This document shows positions 48,801-64,000 of a stretch of 64,000 nucleotides of DNA, in pieces. Within the stretch, counting starts at the first letter, position 1. Each line of letters starts with the position of its first letter. Source of the stretch: Litoditis marina (lineage: Eukaryota > Nematoda > Chromadorea > Rhabditida > Rhabditidae); contig OZ038438.1 of NCBI GenBank assembly GCA_964036275.1, forward strand, positions 8,748,978 to 8,812,977. The letters are read 5' to 3'. The notes beneath the pieces were generated by a model. That model saw only the letters and a list, made by a program, of their open reading frames with translations. It was not told where the DNA came from and made no database searches. Made by a program: the position numbers and the translations under genes.

Positions 48801-51800
48801 TTCTTTACGAGTTCTGTCTTTTGTTGTTGGTAACATGAACTCATGAATAGACATGTATGTATGTTTCATCAAGTTTGTTGTTTCAGAAAAACGATTCGGT
48901 GAAGTATTTTGATCTTGGATCTGAGGGTGTACCTAATACTCCCGGATTTGCCTTTAAGTGAGTCGGCTTTTGTAAACAACGCTGTCGATTAGCAATTGCT
49001 AGTCTCGTTACTATTTTTCATTAAAATATCTGCACGCAGTTACTTTCATTTTTTATACTTCACTTTCTTAAAACTATTTTGGTTATTAACTATAGTATTA
49101 TTATTTGGTGTTCAAGTGGGGAAAATTGAAGTATCGCCCCCCACTTTAGTTGGGTCCCCCCCGTAGCACTTCAACCCCCCACCCAAGCTAAAACCTGAAA
49201 TTCTGGGAGAGGGGGGGGGGGGGGGTCAAAATTCAACTTAGACATTTACTATTTACCCCCCACCTGGGTCGGCGGGGGGTAGAACTTCAACGGTGGGGGG
49301 TCAAACTTCAACGAGTGGGGGGCTGAACTTCAATACCGGAAATGTTTACTTTTTACCCCCCACCCTCAAACTTTTGCATTGCACTGTGATAAATTGAATT
49401 ATCACCCCCCGGTGGGGGGGGGGGTCAAACTACAATTTCCCAAACGCAATACAAATTCAGAAAGGTGGGGGGTAAAAAGTCAATGTTCCCTTCAAGTGTA
49501 GTATTTTCTTCGTATGTTCAAGTTGGTTGGTTTCAGATGCAAATGTATCATCCAGGATCAGGAGTTTATTGGCAGCGGTACCTCAAAGAAGTTAGCGAAA
49601 AATTCAGCGGCCTACCTGGCCCTCAAGGGTGTTTTCAAGGTAATGACGGCAAATGATGCATATGTAATATGGTGCAGTAACTTGCTTGATTTCTTCAATA
49701 CGTTATGTGGTTACAGTTTGACTACAATGAGGTCGCTAACAATGACCCAGCTCCCTTGATCACCTGCTCTCAGCTTTGTTACGAAATTGGTGAATACGCG
49801 AAGAGGGAGTATTTCTCGATGTGCAGCTACTACACCCTGAGACCAAGCACAGAGATGGCGGCGTGAGTGCTCTAACTCTGTGTGTCCACCTATGTGTCTA
49901 TGTATCTGTTGTCTATATGCGCTGTACCAATCTTCTCATTTTTGTAAAAAAAATAGTCCGAAAACTTTCTGAGAAGTAGAGAAATCCAGTCGGAAAGTTT
50001 TAACCTTTCACCGCTTACTCAACATTGTTGTTATACCATTGTCTGAACGGTCTCTGGAATAGTCGTGTCTGAAGTCCTTCTGTCACCAGATATGTCATCT
50101 TCTCGTTTATAATGCTTGTTACTTCAGATTCTTTCTTCTGAATGAAAAGAATGAGAAGAGATTGGTGTCAATCGGGTCTTCTGCTACCATGGTGGTTCCT
50201 GCTGATATCGTTGCAACTGCACAGGGCACGTCCATCATTCATTTGGATCCAATCGTATTGGCTCGCAGAAGCCTCATCAGGTACCTTCCCTTTTTCTCTT
50301 TCTCAGTAAGAGCATTACCTTCATACCAGTAATAAGTTGTGACAAGTACACAAAAAAACTATTTATTCTATATAAATACTATAAAATTCCATGTTTTACA
50401 TCTAATCTTTGTATAGTCAGAAACAGAACCTATACTTTCTCCTATTTCCAAACTTACTCACGTATTCTGTGCCCTTGTTTGATATTGAGGTGTAGTTACA
50501 TGTGGGGTACACGAATTGCCGTTCGCGTACTGCCGAGTATTGTTTGCTGCTGTTTCTTACGCATGATATCAATAAGTTAAAATGATAAAAAAGTCATTGT
50601 TGGTCTATAAAATATCTTCACTTTTGAGCAACTTCGGTGCAGTTATCATGGAGTGTTTTTGTTGTTCAGGTATTTCATGATGGAATTGGCGAACGTTGAT
50701 AAGCCGAATTCCATTTTCTGCAAAGCGGAGGATGGGATGCTCAAGTTGAATGACAATCTCCGCCTCGCTTTGTATGCCACCTATCCACCGGGTGTAAAGT
50801 TCTCTGGCAAGGATTCGGCACAGAAACTGAGCAACTTGGGGTCAGTTAGGGCCAGAATATATTCTGAATTTCAAACTGAAAGCATGATTAGGAAATGTGG
50901 TCCCATGTTTTCGGGTTCAAAGGCTTATTCTTGTTGATTCTGAAATTACTCATTCATTGATTCTGAGCTTCAGACAAGAATCTCTTTAACTAAGTATGCC
51001 CTCATCCGTTGGCCCACTGTCTGTTTTTTCGTTGAAAAGGAACGCAATGCGCGAATAGTGAGTGGTAATTTGCGCTCGTGACACGGCTCTAAATTGGCTT
51101 TTGTTGGCCTTTGGCTGGCTCGTATGGGCTCATTTGCATAATTGTACATAGATGGGCAAAAGCGCAACAGGAAATAAATTTGAAAAAAGGACTGTAAGAA
51201 TATTTCAAGTTTGCGGCATTGCGCAAATTTGAAAAGTGTACGAAAATGTAGCGTTTGGGATTGAAGTGATCGTTGAGAATATCTTGTCCACAAGTGTGAA
51301 CCAGTATGTATTTATAGACCTTCATGTACACTCAGCCCAGCAAACAATAGTTTTCTGACCACCAGATAAGTAACCTCTTTCTTGATTTATTGTTTCAGTG
51401 CTTCGGGATATGAACCGGTGGGCGACAACGTACAGTCTTTAGACGAGATCCAAGACGGCAAATTATTGAAAGTCCATTCAACGGCTGATAAGATCTTCAA
51501 ATGGACACATTTAGGTATGCTGGTCATTTAGTATTCTGTTCGATGTTTTAAGTCGGAAAATGTATACTAGTTCTATCCAACACATATGTTGTAGAGGATT
51601 ACATTAGATGCAGAACAGAATAATGTCTTGTTGGTAGCTTACCTAATTATGAATTTCGTAGGGTTTCATTCACAATGGAAATTAGCGAACTTGTCTGCAT
51701 CGAGAGAAAGTTTGAGGAACACTGTTGAACAGCATAGGTTTAGGATGGAGCTATGTGAAAGGGATGAATGTTTATTAATTCTATATTATTTGGTTGGTTT

Positions 51801-54800
51801 CGATTGACAGTCGGGTTATATAATGTAACATATTCACAAAGTACAGGCCGTGATTATTAGTATTTAGTGAATAGATGGGTATTATCTTTCTCGCAACTTG
51901 ATTACTTGTTCTGTCGATTATATCACTCATTCGATAGTTGCCTCTTATTTGTTTCGCTAGTTTCAAACTGCTGTGCATAGTGTTGTCTCACAAGGTCACT
52001 GATATTGAGAGAAGTTCCATATGTCGCCAGGTGTCCCCCCCCCCCCCCTCCATTAGTTTGCGCCTGGTTTTGGATCCACGCAAAAGTACTCAACCCATGT
52101 TTATTTCATACAAACATTGACAGAAATTGTCTCACAGACTATATATCGCTTCACAGATACAGTTGGTATCCTAGTTGTCCCGTCACTTACTTTTGTTAAC
52201 TATTTGGGGAACTGGAAGATGATAATCGCTAATTGTGTGTTGCCAGGCCCTATGATTAGCGCAGAAACAGAACGATGTCGCGTGCGATGGAATAACTCCC
52301 ATTCAGTTGGGCGCACTATGATGACATGATTGCTACCATTTACTCCAAACATCTAACCATACCACTTGAGATTGAATCCTGGCACCTACCGTACTTTCTA
52401 GCATCTGAGTTTGCTATGGTCTTCATCAACCAAACTCTTTGCTAGGAACGTTTTAACAGTTTTTTTCTGACCGGCTGATATTAATATATTAAATTGGTTC
52501 ATCGGGTTTGAGAAGGGTGATTTCTCCAAAGATTATGCGGCGAATTTGGCCGAAAGAAGAAAAATTAGAGTTGGCGAGAGTATGGCGTATAATGTTTGTT
52601 CCCATGGTGAAAACTTAGTTTTTACCCAGCAGAGGCTGGATAATGTGACGGATGGCAGTCATTCATTCCATAGTTACGATTTCACCCCGCGAATCGACAA
52701 CTATATGTGTGCCTCAAATGTACTTCATCACAAGTATGTGGGCTCCGTTGGTGGTAAAGAGAATGCATGCTCAGAATGAACTGAATAATTATGTCTTCAA
52801 GAAATCAACGCGGTTCCGGCCTGCTCGGCACTTTTGAAGGTCATGTAAGTAGGCAACGCAGACCATCTGCTAGTACATTAGGCAGATAGAAGATAGTTAT
52901 TTGAGAATCCAGCTCCGACATATAGTTGAGGTAGGCGGCACGCTACCATTTGTTGTTTTGACTAGGGATTTGCGATTGCACAGAGCCAGGTGGTGCAGCG
53001 TTTGATCGTACAGCTAGTAGGGGCAGACTCACCACTCAATCTACTACATCTTTTCATGATGGGAATAAACGTGTATTTTTCAACTAGCGAAGTCTGCCTG
53101 TAAATTCTACACAGTCTCGCGACCTTTAAATATTCGCAGATCCGGTGATGAATGCTCTTAAAATGGAAATATATGTATTTGGAAGGCAATTTTATCTGGG
53201 GAGTGTAGCAAAAGCGGTGCATGGATTAATTCCACTATCTGGGAAGAACTACGTACGGAGAGTCTTGGTTGATGATGGTTTGGGAATAACTTATTGTCGG
53301 TTACATGCGTGCTTCCTATTGGATTAGTTTGTTTGGTCTCTTTTCTTCCATTTGTGATTGTGTATTCATACGGGTGCATAATAGATGGATCCCTGTCTCG
53401 AATCGAAAACAGTCAGCCAATTGAGTATTAGTAAACTCGGTTAGTGAACATAAACTATACTATAATGAATTTCCATCAATCGGCTTTGATACTTTAACAA
53501 TACACAAACATTGTACTTTCAAGATATGAGGTGGTAGTGGCAACTCAATCATACAATGAAACATGCGTTTTGTAGTTGGTTGACCACAAAGAGTGTTCCC
53601 ACTCGTCATCTCAAGTTCTTCTTTCCACGGCTAATGCAAGTCGCTGCCAACTCGTGATTTATGTGATGCTCAGTGGCCGGTGTAATGAGTTTGGATTATG
53701 AGCTTAGCAAGTCGGTCGCTTAGTAATGGAAGTAACTTTAATGGGTTCCAACGTAGATTTAGAAGTTCTCCACGCCACACTGATCAGATTCTTGGAACTA
53801 TAACACATTTACTTGGAGCTGCTTGTACACATCTGTCTATTTGAACTAATTGAAATGTACAAGAAAATATCTGTGTAATATGTGCTCGAGAATCCAGTGG
53901 TCATTCATGTTTTATCTCCGTCACAATTTTTCGTAGACCATAAAAGCAAAAATCCGTGACCATCAATTGCGTTGTTTCAGTATGGGTTTAGCCTTTGAGA
54001 AATATGGAAATAGGACTGCTTATATACGTTCTTAATTTGCATCCTAATTTTGATGCTCACATTCTTCCTAATTTTCTCGTTAACCACAACGTGTATCCAC
54101 TATCTGTCGATTACATTTTTAATATCTTTCTCTGTTTCTCTCTCCCTCTTTTTACCATTCTTTTTACCACTCACTTCTTTCTTTTCTTTTCTTGTTGTTA
54201 AAAACGCATAGATCCTTTAGACTTTTATATTTTCAACCCTCATCCTCATTTCAGGAACTCGTTGTTAATTTCATTCAACAATGTGTCAATTTCGAATTAC
54301 AAGGTCAACCAGATATTACATGCAATGACGGCATAATTCATTGTTATTGCCTTCATCTTAGAGCATCGGACTGCAATGTTGTTCCGAATTTACTTTCTTC
54401 ACTCCAAAAAGTGTAGTCCGTCCATTGGAGATGCTAAAGTGTCGCCCACCTACAGTAGTTGCGGGAAGTTTTGCCTTCGCTGATTGGGCAGCTTGGCGGG
54501 TGGAACTTTACACGCTGCGTTATTGGCTCGGCGAAATGAGGGAGGGAGGCTGCATTTGAATACGAGGAAACATTCCTTCAATGCCAAACGAAGTGAAAAA
54601 CAAATATTATACATAATGAATACCACGTGTGTTCACTTGTAATGCCAATGAGAATGACGCTCGTTCCTTTTCCATACACAAGTGACATTATGGGGAGAGT
54701 AAAAGAGTTTATGTATAGTTTTGTTTCAGGAGTACAAGGAGCTCTTCTCTCCACAATGGTTCATCCGATCAGACTGAATTCGATCTTCTTTGGAAGTGAA

Positions 54801-55665
54801 TCGAATGCCAGCAATGCCGAGCTGACTCACTCCTTCTACAATCGTCTGGAACCCTTTGAGCAGCCGGTGGTTGTCGAAGCTCACAAGGTGACATCTCCCT
54901 ATCAACATAGTCATGCCATTCACGTATTCATATGTTTTGCATGTGTGTTATCTCACTTCGAATTTGAGCGTGGCGAAAGCATATAAAATGTCACCACTAT
55001 TGCAGTAAATTTGGCAATGTTAGTGATATATACTATTAATCCGTGTATTTGAATGAAGACAATTTATTGGTTATTGTAGAACAAAATAATTTTCAGATTC
55101 AAATCAACATCAATCGATCGGTACCTCACGTGTGGACACGTGATATGGACTCTGTGGAAATACTGGATGGCGCCACTGGTAGGACGAACAAAGGATCGCC
55201 TTCTCGTCTTTGCAAAGCCGCGTTTTTGGAGGTGCATAATTAATTGCCTTCACATGTATTTGATTTTGTTGTGCAGTTATTCCTACAGAAACGAATTAAT
55301 CGTTCGGATCAATCTCACCCTACAGTATCGCTCGATGAAGTAGAATGTGTGAATCGGTTCCACTATGGTCATCATCTTTTCAGGCGTATCAGAAACTCAA
55401 CCCGACAATGTCCCGAGATGCTTCTTATATGCAATGCAAGGCTAGAGCCATCGCCTACAATACCAACAAGAATTTGTTGTACGAAAAGGTGAGTTACTTA
55501 TATTCAGGGAAAGTTCGTTTTGAACGGCTGAAAGCTATTCGGATTGAAATTAAAGGTCCCAATCAATACGTATCATATTTACAGATGGAAAACTACGGAC
55601 TCGGGAAGTGGCAGAAGAAACCAGTAAAACTAGTTGACTTCTCACTTGGATCCTTCGATGCTTGA
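42849..55665 (+). CDS. ADAR-family pseudo-deaminase with several dsRBDs (ADR-1-like)
   Basis: Exons: 42849-42902, 43314-43436, 43764-43835, 43970-44077, 44545-44648, 44896-44998, 45451-45576, 45792-45878, [46282-46445, 46495-46522, 46800-46854 tentative], 47394-47545, 47837-47957, 48449-48533, 48601-48643, 48887-48957, 49537-49639, 49717-49862, 50128-50280, 50670-50840, 51399-51514, 54730-54887, 55097-55231, 55384-55488, 55585-55665, about 887 residues. A Gly/Pro-rich N-terminus precedes dsRBD1 (TPAMLLHELFKDVQ, KKTSKQRAAEMAVRAL), a degenerate dsRBD (NPIFDFVDVTETVEG), a dsRBD with an insert (SKQEAKEYVAQEML) and a last one (GSGTSKKLAKNSAAYLALKG). The ADAR deaminase fold follows (GVQGALLSTMVHPI; GSPSRLCKAAF; YGLGKWQKKP). 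The catalytic HAE motif is HLD, the PCG zinc Cys is Pro (YPPGVKF), and the SCSDKI Cys is lost (HSTADKI). It should bind dsRNA without editing. Confidence 0.85.
42937..43170 (+). repeat. Intronic 80-bp-arm hairpin of AAAAGTCATT units
   Basis: Arms 42,937-43,014 and 43,092-43,170 are inverted repeats of about 90% identity built from AAAAGTCATT(C/A)AAA units, with a loop of about 77 bp. It is in the first intron of the ADAR-family gene and would fold into a long duplex in the pre-mRNA. Confidence 0.85.
49120..49490 (+). repeat. G-rich/C-rich low-complexity intronic tract
   Basis: Degenerate repeats of GGGGGGTCAAACTTCAAC and TTTACCCCCCACC fill most of the intron between exons 48887-48957 and 49537-49639. 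They include runs of up to about 15 G on the transcript strand. They could form G-quadruplexes in RNA. Confidence 0.85.
51515..54729 (+). other. Large 3.2-kb intron of the ADAR-like gene
   Basis: This intron splits the deaminase domain. It is by far the longest intron in the gene. No nested gene was recognised on either strand. It contains one homopolymeric C run near 52,027. Confidence 0.7.
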
Positions 55666-55883
55666 AATCGTTTCTGTTCTCACTGTCCCAGTATCTCTGA
55701 ATTATTATTTTTGTAATCTATATATTTCTATTTTTTTTATTCTGCCTCTTGAGAGCAGGAGAAAAGTATGTGTTGTTGTGGTTTGTGACTGTTAAGTTTA
55801 CGTATTTGTATCAAGATGTACCCTAACAGAGGTTCAACTTACTTGGATCATCATTAAATGTATCGTAATATATGTTGAACAAA

Positions 55884-55889
55884 AATAAA
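55884..55889 (+). promoter_or_regulatory. Poly(A) signal of the ADAR-like gene
   Basis: AATAAA (within AAAAATAAAG) lies 219 bp after the stop codon and is followed by a T-rich stretch. It is the best terminator signal for this transcript. Confidence 0.7.
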
Positions 55890-56887
55890 GATTCATTCTT
55901 TTCTGTCATTTGCTTTGTTGTTTAGAGAAAAGTGCGGTGTGACCTCCGACCCTTGATTAATAAATGAAAGTGTTCAAAATGGAGTCAAGTTAAAACCTCT
56001 ACAAGAACACATTTTTTGCGGTGAACTCGTGTGGAGGGACTGTGTCATATTCGAATCTGTCCCAAATGGCATTAGGGCTGGATTTGATGAGTGGTTGGCC
56101 ACCTGGCTGACTCCGCCTACTTCTAGTACCGCCCCTTGCCTTATTCGCCCACTACTCAGAAACCTCCAACTAGTTATACTGTCCCTCCACCAATAACTTC
56201 CTACAGTAATCCTCACTTCGTTTTCCTTTTCTAAGTGGTCTGCGTTCGGAAACTGCGTGATCGCAGACCTTCCAGTTCTCAACGAACTTCTAAAGATCTT
56301 CTATCTCGTGAGAAGAACCTTAGAAACCCTTGAGAACACAGTTTCTTGTTCAATAACTCTTGAGACCAGAAAGTTGGCTTCGACAAACAGCGATAAGAAC
56401 CGGCCAATTCTACAACTAACCGGGTTTTTGGGTAACCTAACCCTTTTTTGGTAACCTATTTTTCAGGTTACTTAGTAGGTAACCTGAAAGTAACCTAAAA
56501 CTGAAATCCGGTTACCGTTCAAAGTAACGGTAAAAACCACATTTTGCGTTAGAAAAACAGGTAACCGGTTTTTCATTTTAGGTTACCACCCGGTTACCTA
56601 CTGAGGTAACCTGAAAAAAGGTTACCAAAAAAGGGTTAGGTTACTTAAAAACCCGGTTAGATATAGAATTCACCATAAGAACCAGCTTATATCTTTGTTA
56701 CCATGCTGGAACTACTGTCTCGAGATACTTGGACTGAACCATATTTGTTAAGCGATTGATAGAGTTCTCAGCCAAAACGGTTTGCATTCCTGATACACCC
56801 AGTTTGTTCTTTTCACATTTATTTTCCCACTCTGTGTCTGTAGATTTCAATACATGTTTGCAGAACCGTTTTCTGCCTCAGACAGCC
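55890..56887. other. Spacer between ADAR-like and MYT1-like genes
   Basis: It contains a 245-bp hairpin element (56,416-56,660) and no recognised exon. An acceptor (CATGTTTGCAG) lies about 22 nt before the MYT1-like ATG, so a 5'-UTR intron or spliced leader is likely. Confidence 0.6.
56416..56660. mobile_element. Foldback element rich in GGTAACC
   Basis: Left arm CTAACCGGGTTTTTGGGTAA and right arm TTACTTAAAAACCCGGTTAG are inverted over about 80 bp. Many GGTTACC/GGTAACC palindromes lie inside. A fragment of the same sequence (CGGCCAATTCTAGAACT, GGTAACCTA) occurs near 61,471-61,507. Confidence 0.75.
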
Positions 56888-60762
<3,875 letters not shown>

Positions 60763-63465
60763 GCAAGAGTACTGTATAAGAGTTTTCGGTAGCTAGGAGG
60801 CAGAAAATCAAAATGCTCTCCAGAACAATTAGAGGGATATAGCTTTTCTGTCTCTCTAGCCCTCCCTCTTATATACGGTAATCAATGTGAGAAACTCGAG
60901 CAAGTTATCTCAGTCTCAGCTGGTAGTCGATCCATCTATTATATAGAACAATTGAATTGGTGTGGTCCGCAGATGTTACCATATTGGTTGCAACTTTCTC
61001 CCTCTTGGCGAGAGAGTGTGCAGAGTGGGGAGGGCGCAGACGTGTCATAGATGGGAGAATGGCTGTGCGCGGTATGCAAAGTAGTCGGACCACCTGGCAT
61101 CGGCCATCTGCTATGCTAAAAAGCCGGTCACACACAGCATGCGCACACTTTTCGAATAAGGGGGTCGAGCTTTTTTGCGAGTCACTTGTGAATGGGGGGC
61201 CCACGTTAAACGTGAACACAGTTGAGAAGTTATAAATCTTACAAGTCTTCTTATCTGATAAACTGACAACAAGTATGCACATCTCAATCACTCCAGCCAA
61301 GAAATTATGAAAAGACCAGAACAATATGGTAACATCTGTGAAACCAAACAGCTTTATGCAACGCGAGTAGTTTTTGTTGTTGTTGAGAATTCGCTCTGTG
61401 TAGTTCTCCGTTTTTCTCGACCATTGAACGCAAATTGTCATATCTACTTGAAGTTGAGGTGTAATACTCCCGGCCAATTCTAGAACTGATATTCTTGGTA
61501 ACCTACCCGCACTAACTATGAATTTCTTCAAGTGTGTTCGGAAATAATTACCGTGCTCCCCCAAAAATGCGGCCAGGGTACCCAAGATGCAGTTCACTTA
61601 GAATATTCCCAATTACTCGCTGCTTCTTGACAGCAACACATTAATTTTGTCGTGCTGAATTTTGAAATTGAGCTATGCTTAGTCCTAGGATACGTGGTCA
61701 AAACTGTTCTCTATTTATCTCGTGTTTCTCTCTGTTTTCTATGCTCTGTTGATCTTAGTTCATATCAAGCGTTCTGCCCTTTTGTGTCAATAGAAAATCT
61801 CCTTATTTATACATGCATGTTTGTACCCATTTTTGGCAATGAAACTAAATAATTTGCATTCGTCTACGATCCATTTTTCCATTCCATTTCCGTGCTGCAG
61901 TTTTTATGAGAAAGTATACAATGCCAAAGAAGGAATAAAAGACCTGAAGCACCAATCTTATTTCGTTATAATTATATGAACGAGTAATGAGAGAAAGTAA
62001 AGATTGTAGTCGATTGAGCTTCTGCGATTATTTCGACCAAGCTACAATTTAGTCTTACCATCGAAGCTGGCAGTGTTTACTGGCTTCATTTGATTACACG
62101 AACGTGGAACATAGTTGCGGATTCCGTATGTCATGAAAAATAACATAACTAATATGCATGAGACTTATGCCTCATGACATATATACGGCCATATTTTTAT
62201 AGTATATGTCGAAACCTTGAGCTACTTGTGTGTCAGCTAGGCACTATAAGCATGCAAGTCTTCTTGGCACGAAATATCTATTTACATAGTCAATGGCTGA
62301 AATGATTTTTGTCCAACTTGACTCTGAAATATGAGCTTTCTAATGGAAGTTTACATTGGGTGTCTCGACTGCATATTGAACAGAGCTCGACTAGAGAGCA
62401 TGGCATATCGAGAGGGCGCAGACAAGTGCTCCTATGCTAATGAAAGTCCGTCTGTCTCACTTTCCACTCTAGCTGGCAATATTCGAACAATTCAAACACG
62501 AATGAGCCTCTCAACGAGCCGCCACTAGCCAGTGTACTGTAGCGGCCAACTTGACTCGCACTTGGGTGCAGTTGCCCCCAAAACTCGCAATTGGGGGCAG
62601 TTGCCCCCAAAACTCGCAATTGGGGGCAGTTGCCCCAACAAAGCAACTACAAGGGTGAAGTTTAAAACATATAATTAAACGGAATGTACACAGGTTGAAT
62701 GTGTGTTTTTTTTTCATCTCTAAACATATTTCTACTTTAACAACTCGTTGCACACGAGCCCAAAGATGTGAATGAAAGAGTGTGTGCTTACTACGGTAGT
62801 TTCAGTAAGTTGTGGACCGCACTATTGTCAATTGTAAAGTGTCATGTCACCATTGAAGGCAGGACCCTAGGTTCCATTTGTCCCATCAGTTTCAGCAGTT
62901 TCACAGACCATTTTCGTGATAACCTATGTCTGTTGATGCGCTCGTGACAAGGTGCTAGATATGAACATAATTCAGTGGCTGCTGTTTGTTCAGCTGACGT
63001 GCAGACTTGTCACATTCACGAACTTTGCCGAAATTTCCAAATAGGATGGGGCTCATCGTGGCTCGCTCTTTTCATCAAATTCAACCAGGGGTGTCTGAAA
63101 ATCGAACCGTTGTCTGAAAGCTACTACTAGAGGTATTGAAAACCTCATGTTCATCACGTGTAGAAGCAGTTGTTGACTCATTGACTTTTCGACCAAGAGA
63201 GAGATAAGCGATGTTGGAAGAAATTATTCCAAGCCCCTCTACCGAATTCTGTATAGTCCATCTATGCCTGAGCAGTTACGTGAAAACCAATCATGTTCTA
63301 TAGTTACAAGTTGTAATAACAGCTTAGTTCGATTGTGGCCAGTCAAGATGTGGAATTGGAATTGAATCACTGTGAGAAGAGTAAGCAGAGAGGATGGTAA
63401 AGAGGAAGGCGGCAGACAAACAGACAAATGTTTCCAGTAATTACTTCTATTGCCGATTCAGAGTA
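60763..63465. other. Gene-poor 3' region
   Basis: No exon chain could be built. The longest frame in the window (minus, 60,905-61,597) has no recognisable domain and mixed codon use. A GGTAACC-element fragment lies near 61,471 and a 29-bp tandem array near 62,554. Confidence 0.5.
62554..62638 (+). repeat. 29-bp tandem repeat, about 2.9 copies
   Basis: Units read ACTCGCAATTGGGGGCAG plus TTGCCCCCAAA. The first unit carries variants (ACTCGCACTTGGGTGCAG). The unit itself is partly palindromic (GGGGGCAGTTGCCCCC). Confidence 0.9.
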
Positions 63466-63696
63466 ATGGAATCAACAAGCAGATTGAGTACCATTTCACT
63501 CGAGTTGGGTTACCAACTGAAAGCAGATAAAATAATGCAAACGAAGCACTCAGCGGCAGGGTCTTCTACATTATTGAGGCGAATCGCCAGTGAAACAGGA
63601 TTTCGCGGAAAGGAAATGAGACTCATTCTGGAATCAACGAACACGAAGAACCTGGATGGAGCATACAGGATTTGGAAATCTGGAGTGCTCAACTGA
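63466..63696 (+). CDS. Hypothetical small basic protein
   Basis: An ATG 4 nt after a plausible acceptor (TTGCCGATTCAG) opens 76 codons of hydrophilic protein containing LELGYQLKADKIMQTK and LLRRIASETGFRGKEMRL. No domain was recognised and no further exon could be attached. It may be a terminal exon or a chance frame. Confidence 0.3.
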   Translation: MESTSRLSTISLELGYQLKADKIMQTKHSAAGSSTLLRRIASETGFRGKEMRLILESTNTKNLDGAYRIWKSGVLN

Positions 63697-63851
63697 AATT
63701 TCCTAAGTTTTCCTCTGGTTGACTACTTCTTCGTTTCATTCTTTGGATCTATCTTCGTCTAGGTGTCGTCGTCAGTTGGCCGTACTGAACAATACGAAAC
63801 CACGAGAACGCTCAAAATATTTCCTCCGCTGTTTAGGAAACTAACAGTGAC

Positions 63852-64000
63852 CAGGCACCGTAGCAAAGTCATAGAAGTAGTGAGCTGAACCTGATCGAGG
63901 ACTTGGTCACATTCTGGCCACATAGTTGCCAATTTTACATGTATAAGCATAGTGTAGATGATCCAAACCTAGGTGAGGTGGTGGCCAGATAGTCAAGGTC
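63852..64000 (+). repeat. Dispersed repeat CACCGTAGCAAAGT...GGCCACATA, copy 2
   Basis: Collinear with 31,195-31,330: CACCGTAGCAAAGT, TTCTGGCCACATAGTTGCCA, AAGCATA, ACCTAGGTGAGGTGG and GGCCAGATAGT. It runs to the window edge. Confidence 0.65.

Noticed and set aside
60905..61597. Minus-strand 230-codon open frame, the longest in the window
   Set aside because: No domain, signal or splice context, with mixed composition. It overlaps the probable 3' UTR of the MYT1-like gene and a fragment of the GGTAACC repeat. Length alone is not convincing.
62554..62638. Short spaced repeats that could suggest a CRISPR array
   Set aside because: Units are directly adjacent with no unique spacers, and the genome is eukaryotic; it is a simple tandem repeat.

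Overview
This is eukaryotic, gene-dense animal DNA, most likely from a nematode. Every gene is split by GT-AG introns, most of 100 bp to 2 kb and a few longer. Two tightly spaced same-strand genes look like a trans-spliced operon. A short run of TTAGGC (the nematode telomere unit) is present, and one gene is a deaminase-dead ADAR of the kind known from nematode ADR-1. All exon chains below were joined by hand from splice signals, reading phase and protein similarity recalled from family knowledge. No search was run, so species and orthology are inference.

Layout: 1-4,822 is repeat-rich with no gene recognised. 4,823-16,935 (+) is an 18-exon gene for a selectin-like membrane protein (signal peptide, CCP, fucolectin/F5-8C-like, C-type lectin, three CCPs, membrane helix, tyrosine/proline-rich tail), the architecture associated with insect Furrowed. 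17,507-19,997 is a 2.5-kb element with perfect 47-bp inverted ends and a 9-bp target duplication. 21,192-25,936 (-) holds exons of an unrecognised transmembrane protein. 28,468-34,534 (-) is a secreted or membrane leucine-rich-repeat protein. 36,806-42,231 (+) encodes an acidic, Ser/His/Lys/Arg-rich protein with an NHL-type beta-propeller. It is followed after about 140 bp of spacer by 42,849-55,665 (+), a multi-dsRBD ADAR pseudo-deaminase. 56,888-60,762 (+) is a MYT1-type C2HC zinc-finger repressor. From 60,763 to the end there is repeat-rich DNA and one weak gene candidate.

The genes do not form one obvious pathway. Two (selectin-like and LRR) are cell-surface adhesion or recognition proteins. 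Two (the ADAR-like and MYT1-like genes) are RNA- or DNA-binding regulators typical of neurons in other animals. The NHL gene may be co-transcribed with the ADAR-like gene. Many small palindromic or inverted-repeat elements (MITE-like) lie in introns and spacers, and one strong hairpin sits in the first intron of the ADAR-family gene.
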